Assembly (NCBI GenBank): GCA_044360075.1
Contig: JBIKLA010000005.1
Location: 62,001-126,000 of the forward strand
DNA from: OMII01 sp947467385
Lineage (GTDB): Bacteria; Bdellovibrionota_C; UBA2361; OMII01
Direction of reading: 5' to 3'
Length of the DNA: 64,000 bases
Of the stretch, positions 9,035 through 16,723 are shown one piece after another. Each line of letters starts with the position of its first letter. Position 1 is the first letter of the stretch. The translations under genes were made by a program, and so were the position numbers. The notes beneath the pieces were generated by a model that searched no databases, was not told the origin of the DNA, and worked only from the letters and a program-made list of their open reading frames with translations.

Positions 9035-9417
9035 GCTGCGCCGCGTACCCGGACTTTCGGGGCGCGCATCCACAGACTCTCGATGTCGTAGAAGTCGCGG
9101 ACTGGCTCGTAGAAGATGTGAACAACGATGTCGCCGCAATCGACGAGTACCCACTGCCCCTCCTCGTAGCCCTCAACCGACAAAGGTCGAAGGCCGGACG
9201 CGATGAGGTCCTCAATGATGCGATTGGTAAGGCCTTGAACCTGCCTATCCGAGCGCCCGGTTACCACCACGAAGTAATCCGCAAAGTCAGACACCGCCCT
9301 AACATCGAGTACGGCGATATCCTGTCCCTTTACGTCCTCACAAGCTGTCACCACCCGTTCAGCGAACTTTAGCGAGTCTGACTCATGCCTTAACGCCAGT
9401 GCGAGGTTGTTCTTCAT
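9031..9417 (-). CDS. rsfS: Ribosomal silencing factor RsfS
   Basis: RsfS binds ribosomal protein L14 on the large subunit and blocks joining of the subunits in stationary phase or starvation. The 128-residue product carries the family signature: LKFAERVVTACEDVKGQDIAVLDVR, then VSDFADYFVVVTGRSDRQVQGL, and near the end EGYEEGQWVLVDCGDIVVHIF and RDFYDIESLW. The start at 9417 is chosen because GGAGGAA lies ten bases upstream and homology begins there; the open frame runs on upstream to 9570 without family similarity. The gene stands alone between two plus-strand membrane-protein genes, which is unusual since it commonly sits with nadD or proA. It converges on the 6893 gene with a four-base overlap. 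Confidence 0.95.
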   Translation of the reverse strand: MKNNLALALRHESDSLKFAERVVTACEDVKGQDIAVLDVRAVSDFADYFVVVTGRSDRQVQGLTNRIIEDLIASGLRPLSVEGYEEGQWVLVDCGDIVVHIFYEPVRDFYDIESLWMRAPKVRVRGAA

Positions 9418-9587
9418 ACTTTGCGGGTTCCTCCGTTTATGCGGTTGTTGGTTTTTACAGCGGGAACAAAAGCGAAAGCAACGGGAGCCCACGAGAAGTG
9501 AGTGCGGAGAAGCAAGAGGATGTTTTTTAGGGATTCTTTGACCGCAGAGAGATAGGGGCTCGAAGAGCACGACAATCGGGGAGAGGT

Positions 9588-9666
9588 ATTATAAGCAGTT
9601 AGGACCGTGTGACCTCCTAAACCTTGTAATACCTTCAGTATACCACTCCCAAAGAGGCAACACCAA
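9588..9666 (-). promoter_or_regulatory. Promoter region of rsfS
   Basis: Two candidates lie on the minus strand. TTGGTG (9666-9661), an 18-base spacer and TATACT (9642-9637) make a good sigma-70 promoter. A perfect TATAAT (9593-9588) lies nearer the gene but has a poor -35. Either gives a 160-230 base leader before the rsfS start. The remainder of the 9418-9849 gap shows no gene. Confidence 0.5.
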
Positions 9667-9849
9667 GGGGTAATTTTGCCGATCTACCCCAAATTCCGAG
9701 TAGTTGAGACGGTCTAAGGGCATCTCTAATGGCACGTGCTGCGGCCCGCCAATTGGATCGCCGAGGGCGCTCGAACGGTCGCGCAGATTACCTATAGCGC
9801 AAACCTGATTAAATCGGTGATCTTACGGTGTCATTGTGTTTCTGCTCGT

Positions 9850-12045
9850 ATGCTAAGGTTGAGTTCCCTGCTTTTCATTCTCCTGACCCTCGTGGCGACC
9901 TTTGTCGGGTTCTCCATCGCCGCCTCTGATGATGCGGCGAAGCTCCTGTCCCTCGAGGTCCTTAAGCCAATGGCTGACCGCATGGTCGCGGCCGGCGAGA
10001 TCTTTGCGCTGCGCGGCGCCGAGAACCTACAGGCGGTGCTCTTCGCCATGCTGGCCGTTGTAATCGTGACCGGCTTTCGATTCTGCCGGCCACGCCGAAA
10101 CTTCTTCGTGCTTGGGATAGCGCTTGCGCTCGTTGCCCAAGTCTCCCTCATCAGCACGGAGCTCGCTTTTAGGCTGAGCAATCAGGTGATCCAAAGCGTC
10201 CCGGACATGACCGGAGTCACGCTCGTGTACGCTATCGGCGCGGCCCTGTATGCAGCCTCGCTTCTCTGCCTCGTTATTGCTTTTTGGCGCGATGATCCCA
10301 TGGCGGCAGTTGTCGAGCGCAGCAAGGCTGACAAGGGCTTCTCAATTCGCGACGCACTCCTCCTTTTTGCTATCGCGCTGGTTGCGCTCTTCTTCAGGCT
10401 GTACGCGATCAACCAGGTCTTCAATTACTTCGAGGGCGAGCTCGCCTGCTTCTCGGCCGGCGGAACGTCCTTCACCGGGCTCTTCCTGGCGAACAAGGGT
10501 GTTGCGGGAGCGTGGGCGCCGCTTGGGCTTTTGTATTACTTCCCAATCTACCTTACGACGAAGCTTTTCGGCACGACCTTGGCGGCGCTGCGCATGTCGT
10601 CTGCGCTTGTCGGCGTGCTGACCATCCCGTTCATGTACATGCTTGGCCACCGCATCGGAGGCAAGCAGATGGGCTTCATAGCCGCGATGCTCCTTGCGCT
10701 CAATACGCTCCACATCGGCTGGGGACGGACGGACATCCACCCGCATGGCGTTACGACGTGGCCGTCGCTGCTGCTATGCTGGCTACTCCTGCGGGCGCAC
10801 GATTCCCGCAAGATGATAGACGCTATTTTCGTTGCCCTGGCGATGGGCTTAACGTGGCACCAGTACCCGTCTGGGCAAAGTGCTGTTGCGATTCCGATCT
10901 TCGCCATCGGCACCTACTTCATTCTTAACTGGTTCCGGTTCCCGCTCAGGTGGACACAGCTTCCCTGGATAGCTGTGGGTGTGGGGCTGTGGTTCATAGG
11001 GCTCCCGCTGAGCTACTACTACCCGGAAGGGTTATGGGATGTGCGCAACCCCTTCAACCTCACGGGGCCGCGCGCAACGTGGGGCGGCGTGCAGGGCGAG
11101 ACTACGACTATAGAGGTCGCCCTCATGGTTACCCAAAAGTCGTATGAGCAGCTCTTCGACGTGCTGCAGGGGATCTTCTACAAAGTCCCGTACTTGTTTC
11201 ACCAGGACTTCCTACCGTACCTGCCGAACTTCAACACGAGATCCGTGGCGTGGGCCATTGCAGCATTTGGCGTGGTGGGGCTCTTTATCGTCCTCCGGTC
11301 TCTCAAGCGATTCGAGTGCGCGGTGCTTCTCGCGTGGATGACGGCTGCGATCCTTCCCGGCATCATGTCTGAGCATGCCTACCCGAAGCGGCTCTCAACG
11401 CTCTTTCCGGCGATCGACATGCTTGCCGCGCTCGCGCTAACGCGGTTCGTGCTGTACCTGCGAGAGACGGGACAATCGTGGCGCCGATGGCTGGCCAATT
11501 CGGCCTTGCTTGTCGCTTTTGCGGGATTTGTCCTGTTTCAGTCGAACGTGTGGTTTTCTGGGCGCGAGTGGAAGTACGGCGAGCCGCCGGAGGTGGCGGC
11601 TGCTGCAGAGATGGCGAAAGAGATTAAGCCCAAGACGATCATCATCGCGGACCTCGTGCTCGGGTATCACATCGGCAAAATAACCTACATGCTGCTCGAT
11701 CCTTTAACGGACCCAAAAAACCGGCCGAACCTGTGGTTCGCTCAAATGCCGCACGCCATCCCGATGGCCATCAAGGAGCCGCTGAAGGCTTCGGAGCTCA
11801 ACAGCGACTGGGTCTATATGTGGACAAAGCTGCGCGACCAGAAGGCTGAAACAGACGAGTTTAAGGGCTGGGAGCGGGTGGTCTTTATGATCCAGGAGCG
11901 GACGCAGCCGCCCGATGACAACAAGGCCGAGATTGAGTCTGTCATCAACCGCTGCAACAATCCCGTTGTTCGCCGAATTGAGAATAAGGGCAGCTTCTGG
12001 CTACCGATGGTTATCGTGTCTTGTAATGTGAGTGACCTCAAATGA
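9850..12045 (+). CDS. GT39-like membrane glycosyltransferase
   Basis: A polytopic protein of about 731 residues with roughly twelve hydrophobic spans and a soluble C-terminal tail of about 150 residues. The first large loop after a span carries FNYFEGELAC with acidic residues, and LHIGWGRTDIHPHG lies in the core; both fit ArnT/PMT_2-type GT-C enzymes that use polyprenyl-phosphate sugars. I prefer ATG 9850, where the first span begins (MLRLSSLLFILLTL), but the frame is open back to a GTG at 9736 and neither start has a clear Shine-Dalgarno. The tail resembles that of the 6893-9034 protein. Its stop overlaps the start of the SGNH hydrolase gene (ATGA), so the two are translationally coupled. 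Confidence 0.72.
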   Translation: MLRLSSLLFILLTLVATFVGFSIAASDDAAKLLSLEVLKPMADRMVAAGEIFALRGAENLQAVLFAMLAVVIVTGFRFCRPRRNFFVLGIALALVAQVSLISTELAFRLSNQVIQSVPDMTGVTLVYAIGAALYAASLLCLVIAFWRDDPMAAVVERSKADKGFSIRDALLLFAIALVALFFRLYAINQVFNYFEGELACFSAGGTSFTGLFLANKGVAGAWAPLGLLYYFPIYLTTKLFGTTLAALRMSSALVGVLTIPFMYMLGHRIGGKQMGFIAAMLLALNTLHIGWGRTDIHPHGVTTWPSLLLCWLLLRAHDSRKMIDAIFVALAMGLTWHQYPSGQSAVAIPIFAIGTYFILNWFRFPLRWTQLPWIAVGVGLWFIGLPLSYYYPEGLWDVRNPFNLTGPRATWGGVQGETTTIEVALMVTQKSYEQLFDVLQGIFYKVPYLFHQDFLPYLPNFNTRSVAWAIAAFGVVGLFIVLRSLKRFECAVLLAWMTAAILPGIMSEHAYPKRLSTLFPAIDMLAALALTRFVLYLRETGQSWRRWLANSALLVAFAGFVLFQSNVWFSGREWKYGEPPEVAAAAEMAKEIKPKTIIIADLVLGYHIGKITYMLLDPLTDPKNRPNLWFAQMPHAIPMAIKEPLKASELNSDWVYMWTKLRDQKAETDEFKGWERVVFMIQERTQPPDDNKAEIESVINRCNNPVVRRIENKGSFWLPMVIVSCNVSDLK

Positions 12046-13229
12046 AAAAGTTGCTTCAGAACTTCGCTATCATGTGCGCCTCTCTCTTAGGGACACTGCT
12101 TATCTGCGAAGTGGGTGCCCGTATTCTCTTGCCCGAGCCCATGGCGGTAAAGGCGGTTTCGGTGAAGAAGACCTTCACCGAGGGGCCGGTCAAGGACGTG
12201 CAGGGAACCGACGGCTCAATCATGAGCGTCATCGACTGGTCGAAAGCCTCGGAGAAGGGCATACGCCTCTACCCCAACGTCAACGCAACGATTACAGAGC
12301 ACATGCTGAGCAAGCAGCAGGTGACGCTGCGAATCAACTCATACGGCATGCGAGGCCCCCAGCTTGGGCCCAAGGAGCCGGGAGAGTTTCGTGTGCTCAA
12401 TATCGGCGACTCAATCACCTTCGGAGACTACCTCGACGAAGCACTGACGATTCCAAGCCTGCTGCAGGAGAAGATCGGGCCCCAGACGACGAAGGTCGTA
12501 ATCCTCAATGCAGGACTCCCTGGGGCCAACACGGCCGATGAGTACTTCCACTACCTTGAGCTCCAAGAAGTGGTGAAGCCCGACCTGATTCTGGTGGGCA
12601 TGTACCTCAACGACGCCCAGGAGTCGGGAAAGTTCTACGCGAAAACGCTCCGGTTTCCGTTTTCCCAGAGTCGATTCCTGACGTGGTTCGTGCAACGGTT
12701 CCAGCTCATCGACTCAGACAAGCTCTTCGGTGGCCTGAAGGGCAGGACGGTCGACGAGAGCTGGCGCGAAAAGTTCCGGAACGGACGGGACCTCAAGCCT
12801 GGGTACATGCTGGAGAAGCGAGACGGCTTCGATTTTGAGATCTGGAACGCCTACAAGGACTTCGGCTTGGGCTGGAACGCTGAGGGGTGGAGGCAGATTA
12901 CTAAGATGGTGAGGATCTTCGCCGAGATCGCGCACCAGAACGGCCAGCAGTTCGCCGCATACCTCTTCCCGATCCGCATGCAGATCTACGCAAATGAAGA
13001 AGCTCTCGACACGATGCCACAGGACTCGTTCAAGCGCATGTGCGATGAGGTAAACATCCCCTGCCTCGATCTCCTGCCCCTCATGCGGGAGGAGGTGCGC
13101 GCCAAGAAGATAGAGGAGAGAGACCTCATGTACGATCACTGCCACTACAAGGTGCCGGGGAATCAGATCGTCGCAGAGAAGCTTGCGCAGTGGCTTAATT
13201 CAGAGAAGCTGTTTACGCCCTATAAGTAA
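12042..13229 (+). CDS. SGNH/GDSL hydrolase-like protein, membrane anchored
   Basis: A 395-residue protein with an N-terminal hydrophobic segment (5-30), either an uncleaved anchor or a signal. The SGNH blocks are readable: VLNIGDSITFG with Ser124 as the likely nucleophile, NAGLPGANT near 155-163, a GMYLND stretch near 186-191, and the terminal DHCHY (365-369), which supplies the Asp-His pair. The family includes esterases and acetyl transfer or removal enzymes acting on polysaccharides. Coupling by ATGA overlap to the GT39-like gene suggests it trims or acylates the glycan made by this block. The exact substrate is not visible. Confidence 0.8.
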   Translation: MKKLLQNFAIMCASLLGTLLICEVGARILLPEPMAVKAVSVKKTFTEGPVKDVQGTDGSIMSVIDWSKASEKGIRLYPNVNATITEHMLSKQQVTLRINSYGMRGPQLGPKEPGEFRVLNIGDSITFGDYLDEALTIPSLLQEKIGPQTTKVVILNAGLPGANTADEYFHYLELQEVVKPDLILVGMYLNDAQESGKFYAKTLRFPFSQSRFLTWFVQRFQLIDSDKLFGGLKGRTVDESWREKFRNGRDLKPGYMLEKRDGFDFEIWNAYKDFGLGWNAEGWRQITKMVRIFAEIAHQNGQQFAAYLFPIRMQIYANEEALDTMPQDSFKRMCDEVNIPCLDLLPLMREEVRAKKIEERDLMYDHCHYKVPGNQIVAEKLAQWLNSEKLFTPYK

Positions 13230-13262
13230 GCGTGGGCGACCTACCCCGGCCCTCTAAAGAGG

Positions 13263-13340
13263 GCGAGGCTTTGCCCGCCTTTGCGAGCGAGGTAGAGGCT
13301 ATGCCCGCCTTCGCGCGAGAGGTAGAGGCTGCGCCCGTAG
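13263..13340. repeat. Short tandem repeat, about 30-bp unit, 2.6 copies
   Basis: Units of about 30 bases sharing the core GAGGCTnTGCCCGCCTT follow each other between the SGNH hydrolase stop and tRNA-Thr. The unit is a multiple of three, so a plus-strand frame through it stays open; I do not take that frame as a gene. Confidence 0.6.
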
Positions 13341-13360
13341 AAACTGACTGGGGGATAAAG

Positions 13361-13436
13361 TGGAGCCGCCCAAGGGATTCGAACCCTCGACCTGCGCATT
13401 ACGAATGCGCTGCTCTACCAACTGAGCTAGAGCGGC
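13361..13436 (-). tRNA. tRNA-Thr (anticodon CGT)
   Basis: A full cloverleaf can be read on the minus strand: acceptor GCCGCTC/GGGCGGC, D arm GCTC-AGTTGGTA-GAGC, anticodon stem GCGCA/TGCGC with loop TTCGTAA (anticodon CGT, reading ACG), T arm GAGGG-TTCGAAT-CCCTT, then TCCA. The terminal CCA is encoded. Total length is 76 bases. Confidence 0.97.
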
Positions 13437-13487
13437 TTACTGGACGGTTAAAATATCCCCAAATGCGGGCAAAATTCAACCTAGTGC

Positions 13488-14519
13488 CTATGAGATGCTG
13501 CTGGGCTTGGAAAAGATCGCTAATTTTGCGACAGCGTAGAGGCGACAGGCCAAAAAGAGGCCGGCGTAGGGGAGATAGTCGGTTACCTCAAGAGTATCTT
13601 GGGCAAAGCACCGAACGATGACCATGAGGGGGCACAGTACTGAAACGAGGTTGCACCAGAAGAGGCCGGAAGAGGGGGATAATCGGGTGTTGGGGATGGA
13701 GATGTGGCCGGTTTGGTGCCGCAGGTTGATTGCGTTGACGACCTGGATGGCGTCCGAATTAAAACCAGCAAACGACACCGCCGTATGAGAGCGGCTCAAC
13801 TTGGAACGCAGCCAGTAAAGCGCACGAACTCCTACGTGCTGGCGGCGCACATACTCAGGGGTAAAATTGAGCGCAAGGTACGTTGTCCGAGCTGCCTGTC
13901 CGGCCCACACACCCTGGATATCGGGCCAGAAGAGGCGCCCCAGGCCGAAGACAAACATGCCGAACTTGTCGACCCGAACCATCTCCGGCCGACGCAGCAG
14001 GATGGCCAAGTTCGTGAGGGCCATATTAGTTGAGAAGAATGCTATTGCCATGGCAGAGCTACTTTCGAGGGCCGAGTTGGGCTCTGTCCGTAGCGAGCTG
14101 ATCGCGGCCGTGCACGCCAGCGCGGCTAGGGATATGCGAAGAAGGGATGCCCCGATGCGCTGCTTGATGGCGAGCGGGGATATCTCGAACATGTTTTTGG
14201 CAAAACCGCTGGGCCCCTTGGCTCGAGAGAAGGTGTCGAAGGTGTCGGTTGATCCGTCTTGGTATGGTGAGGAGCGAGAGCTAGCTCCCTTTTTGGGGTT
14301 TCCCGCACGGGGCTGGTCCTTGGGAAGCTTCTTAACTTTTGAGATCGCTTCGTTGATCTTTTTGGTCTGCTCCTCGGCTCGGCGGCGAAGCCGATCGTCA
14401 TTCTGGAAGCGGTCGGGGTGCCAAACCTTCACCAGGTCTTTATACGCAGTCGTAGCGTCCTCATTCGAGGCGTCCGGACCAAGGCCCAGGACCGCTAAAT
14501 AGTGCGCACGAGACTCCAT
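13488..14519 (-). CDS. J-domain protein with C-terminal membrane region
   Basis: The N-terminal 55 residues form a J domain: helix II runs into KVWHPDRF with the HPD tripeptide at 34-36, which stimulates the ATPase of DnaK-type chaperones. A basic, disordered linker (about 60-110) follows. From about 125 the protein has four to five hydrophobic segments (LLRISLAALACTAAI, ILLRRPEMVRVDKFGMFVFGLGRLFW and others), so the J domain probably faces the cytoplasm from a membrane anchor. It lacks the G/F and zinc-finger regions of classical DnaJ. The client is unknown. It is divergent from the B12-XRE regulator, with about 180 bases between them. Confidence 0.8.
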   Translation of the reverse strand: MESRAHYLAVLGLGPDASNEDATTAYKDLVKVWHPDRFQNDDRLRRRAEEQTKKINEAISKVKKLPKDQPRAGNPKKGASSRSSPYQDGSTDTFDTFSRAKGPSGFAKNMFEISPLAIKQRIGASLLRISLAALACTAAISSLRTEPNSALESSSAMAIAFFSTNMALTNLAILLRRPEMVRVDKFGMFVFGLGRLFWPDIQGVWAGQAARTTYLALNFTPEYVRRQHVGVRALYWLRSKLSRSHTAVSFAGFNSDAIQVVNAINLRHQTGHISIPNTRLSPSSGLFWCNLVSVLCPLMVIVRCFAQDTLEVTDYLPYAGLFLACRLYAVAKLAIFSKPSSIS

Positions 14520-14604
14520 ATAATCGATATTAAACGGTTGGGATAAGTTGTTACCAATAAGGGCCCGAAAAGGTCTGGCTGCCCCCTAAGCTAGCGGATT
14601 TGTG

Positions 14605-14684
14605 TATAATATATCCGACTGCCAAGGCAATAGTGGCGCGTAAATGCAACATGGTCTATCCTTGTGTTAGATAGTTACAACACA
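14605..14684 (+). promoter_or_regulatory. Promoter and inverted repeat before the B12-XRE gene
   Basis: A perfect TATAAT at 14605-14610 has no good -35 element, as is common for regulated promoters. Downstream in the leader, TGTGTT (14663-14668) and AACACA (14679-14684) form an inverted repeat with a ten-base spacer. This is a candidate autoregulatory operator for the HTH protein encoded 17 bases further on. Confidence 0.4.
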
Positions 14685-14700
14685 GCCATCGAGGTGATGC

Positions 14701-15585
14701 ATGGGCGTAGAAGCCATTTCTAAGACACGAGAGGCATATTGCCAAGCACTGCTGGAAGGGAGTGCGGAACGAGCCGCGCAGGTTATCGACCAGGGGCTCG
14801 CGTCAGGCATCATTCCGTCAAAGGTGTACCTCGATGTGCTTATGCCTGTGCAGGTGGAGCTAGGGGTGCGCTGGCATCGGGGCGAGATCTCGATTCCACA
14901 GGAGCACATCGCAACCCAGATCACCCTTCGCCAGATGGCGCGGCTTCGCTCGATGCTCAAGACACGCCTTAAGCTGGGCTTGAGGGCGGTCGTGAGCTCG
15001 GTAGAGGGCGACCAGCACTTCATCGGGGCTCAAGCCGTAGCTGATTTCTTGATGGTGGATGGGTGGGAGGTAGACTTCCTTGGTGCTGATATTCCGACCG
15101 ATCACCTGTTGATGTACGTAAAGGCACGGGAGGCGCACCTGGTGTGCGTGTCTGTTGGGCTCTCGTCGCTTGTTCCGACAGCTCAAAGCCTCGTGACAGG
15201 GCTTAAGAAGCTCGATCCGGCCCCGAAGGTGATTATCGGCGGTGCGGCTTTTATTTCGAGGCCTGAGCTTACCGCTTCGGTGCCGGCGGATGGTTTCGCG
15301 AAGGACCCTCAGGAGTCGGTAACGCTGGCGCGACAGGTGTGCGGGCTGCTGAATACAGAGAACGCCTTGGGCCTCTTCCTTCGCAAGCTGGGACATTCGG
15401 TCCACGAGCATCGCAAGCTGCGCGGCTTCAGCCAGCAGGACCTTGCGAACTCCTCCGACCTCGATCGTGCCTACATCAGCGCCGTCGAGCATGGCAAACA
15501 AAACATAAGCATTGGAGCTATTTCAAAGCTTGCGAAGGCGCTGAATCTTTCGATTGAGGAGCTTCTGCTAGGAGCCGATTACTAA
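14701..15585 (+). CDS. B12-binding (CarH/LitR-like) sensor fused to C-terminal XRE HTH
   Basis: A 294-residue regulator. Residues about 10-90 form a four-helix cap and 94-215 a Rossmann B12-binding domain. The cap carries W58-x9-E68-H69, the motif that in CarH/LitR photoreceptors covers the upper face of adenosylcobalamin. The B12 domain carries DQHFIG (104-109), the DxHxxG motif whose His106 would bind cobalt from below. CarH and LitR have an N-terminal MerR-type DNA-binding domain. Here the N-terminus starts directly with the cap, and a Cro/C1-type HTH (about 226-291: LRGFSQQDLANSSDLDRAYISAVEHG) sits at the C-terminus. By family knowledge it may sense light or B12 and control transcription, but the target genes are not visible. 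GAGGTG lies five bases before the ATG. The gene converges with the AsnC-like gene downstream. Confidence 0.85.
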   Translation: MGVEAISKTREAYCQALLEGSAERAAQVIDQGLASGIIPSKVYLDVLMPVQVELGVRWHRGEISIPQEHIATQITLRQMARLRSMLKTRLKLGLRAVVSSVEGDQHFIGAQAVADFLMVDGWEVDFLGADIPTDHLLMYVKAREAHLVCVSVGLSSLVPTAQSLVTGLKKLDPAPKVIIGGAAFISRPELTASVPADGFAKDPQESVTLARQVCGLLNTENALGLFLRKLGHSVHEHRKLRGFSQQDLANSSDLDRAYISAVEHGKQNISIGAISKLAKALNLSIEELLLGADY

Positions 15586-15614
15586 TCCTTTGCATCCAAG
15601 GACAGGCCGGATAT

Positions 15615-16583
15615 CTACCACGGGAAAGATACGTGCTTAAGCACCGAAATCTGCTGCATTGCCTTGATTGAGCCGATGGCGCTGCCGAAGGTGTCGTAAA
15701 GAAGCTGGCAGAACTGGTCGATGAAGAGCGGTGACTCGGACTCAAGCCGAAGCTCGAAGTCCCAATTTCCGGTGCACCTCAGAAAGGCCATAACGTTGTG
15801 ATGGTTGCGGCACAGCTCCATAAACTCAGTCTGCTGCTTGGTGCTCAATCCGCGGTCGACGATGAGCAGCCGATGGTGAACTACTCCCACCTTCGTGGTG
15901 TCGAGCATGAAGCGCTTTACCTTGATGACCTCATTCTTGCGGAACTGTTCGAACCGGTATGCGACCGAGGAGGCCTTCATTCCGAGAATGCGGGCGACCT
16001 CAGCGGTCGTTTTGCCGGGATGCTCGCTCAGGGCGCACAGGATTTTGCGGTCGACCTCATCCAGCTCAAATTGCGAATCCTTTGTGGATATCGTTACACA
16101 GGGGCGCTTTCCAGGCTCTGGAAGGAGGTATGTCGGCGCGAAGATCGACCAGTCCAGTCGAAGCACCATGCTCTTCTCGAAATGCACCCCACTATCCGTG
16201 GGCCGAATCTTTGAGAAGAGCTCATCGAGCTCGTAGGGCTTTTCAGTCAAAAAGCTCAGGGCGTACTGGTAGGCGCCGCCAGTCCTGGCAAGCCAAAAAA
16301 CCGCCTTAAATTTCTCCATGACGTGCTCGAAGCGCGTGCGCCCCGTGGTCGTTTCGCTGCTGCGGCTGAGGTAGATCCCGAAGTCGCTGAACCCGAGCTT
16401 AAAGTAGTGAACGTGGTAAAGCGGGCGGATGATGCCGCGTTCAAGCAGGTTGTCTTGAATGTAGCGGACTGCGTGCTCACGCATGTCGAGCTTCTCTGCA
16501 AGCTCCTTGATGCTCGAATCGGCGGAGAGCGCGGCAGCAATCAGAAATCGCCGCTCTTTTTCAGACAGGGTGGCCCGTTCCAT
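15615..16583 (-). CDS. Double Lrp/AsnC-type regulator (copy 1)
   Basis: A 322-residue protein made of two AsnC-like units in series. Unit one (about 1-150) has a helix-turn-helix (SIKELAEKLDMREHAVRYIQDNL) and a RAM-like sensor half. Unit two (about 172-320) has a second HTH (TTAEVARILGMKASSVAYRFEQF) and another RAM-like half ending in LRCTGNWDFELRLE. Lrp/AsnC proteins usually have one such unit and bind amino acids or related metabolites. The frame is open upstream to a TTG at 16604, but ATG 16583 is preferred because it aligns with the paralogue's start (both run into LSEKERRF). It lies downstream of its paralogue in the same direction; effector and targets are unknown. Confidence 0.78.
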   Translation of the reverse strand: MERATLSEKERRFLIAAALSADSSIKELAEKLDMREHAVRYIQDNLLERGIIRPLYHVHYFKLGFSDFGIYLSRSSETTTGRTRFEHVMEKFKAVFWLARTGGAYQYALSFLTEKPYELDELFSKIRPTDSGVHFEKSMVLRLDWSIFAPTYLLPEPGKRPCVTISTKDSQFELDEVDRKILCALSEHPGKTTAEVARILGMKASSVAYRFEQFRKNEVIKVKRFMLDTTKVGVVHHRLLIVDRGLSTKQQTEFMELCRNHHNVMAFLRCTGNWDFELRLESESPLFIDQFCQLLYDTFGSAIGSIKAMQQISVLKHVSFPW

Positions 16584-16723
16584 ATGAACACTTTTCTGTG
16601 GCAACAGTAGTTTGCCAGGAGCATTGGAGGTCCGGCAACCTTTTTCTGGCGAAAGCTCTCAATCTTTAGACTTCTGAGCCTCTGCGCCCGCAGATTAGTA
16701 CGCTCCAAAGGAATTCACGCTTG

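Noticed and set aside
9418..9570. N-terminal extension of RsfS to 9570
   Set aside because: The extension has no family similarity, while a strong GGAGGAA precedes ATG 9417 exactly where homology begins.
13232..13621. 129-residue plus-strand frame through the 30-bp tandem repeat
   Set aside because: It runs through the tRNA-Thr gene in antisense and into the J-domain gene. The open frame is explained by a repeat unit divisible by three.
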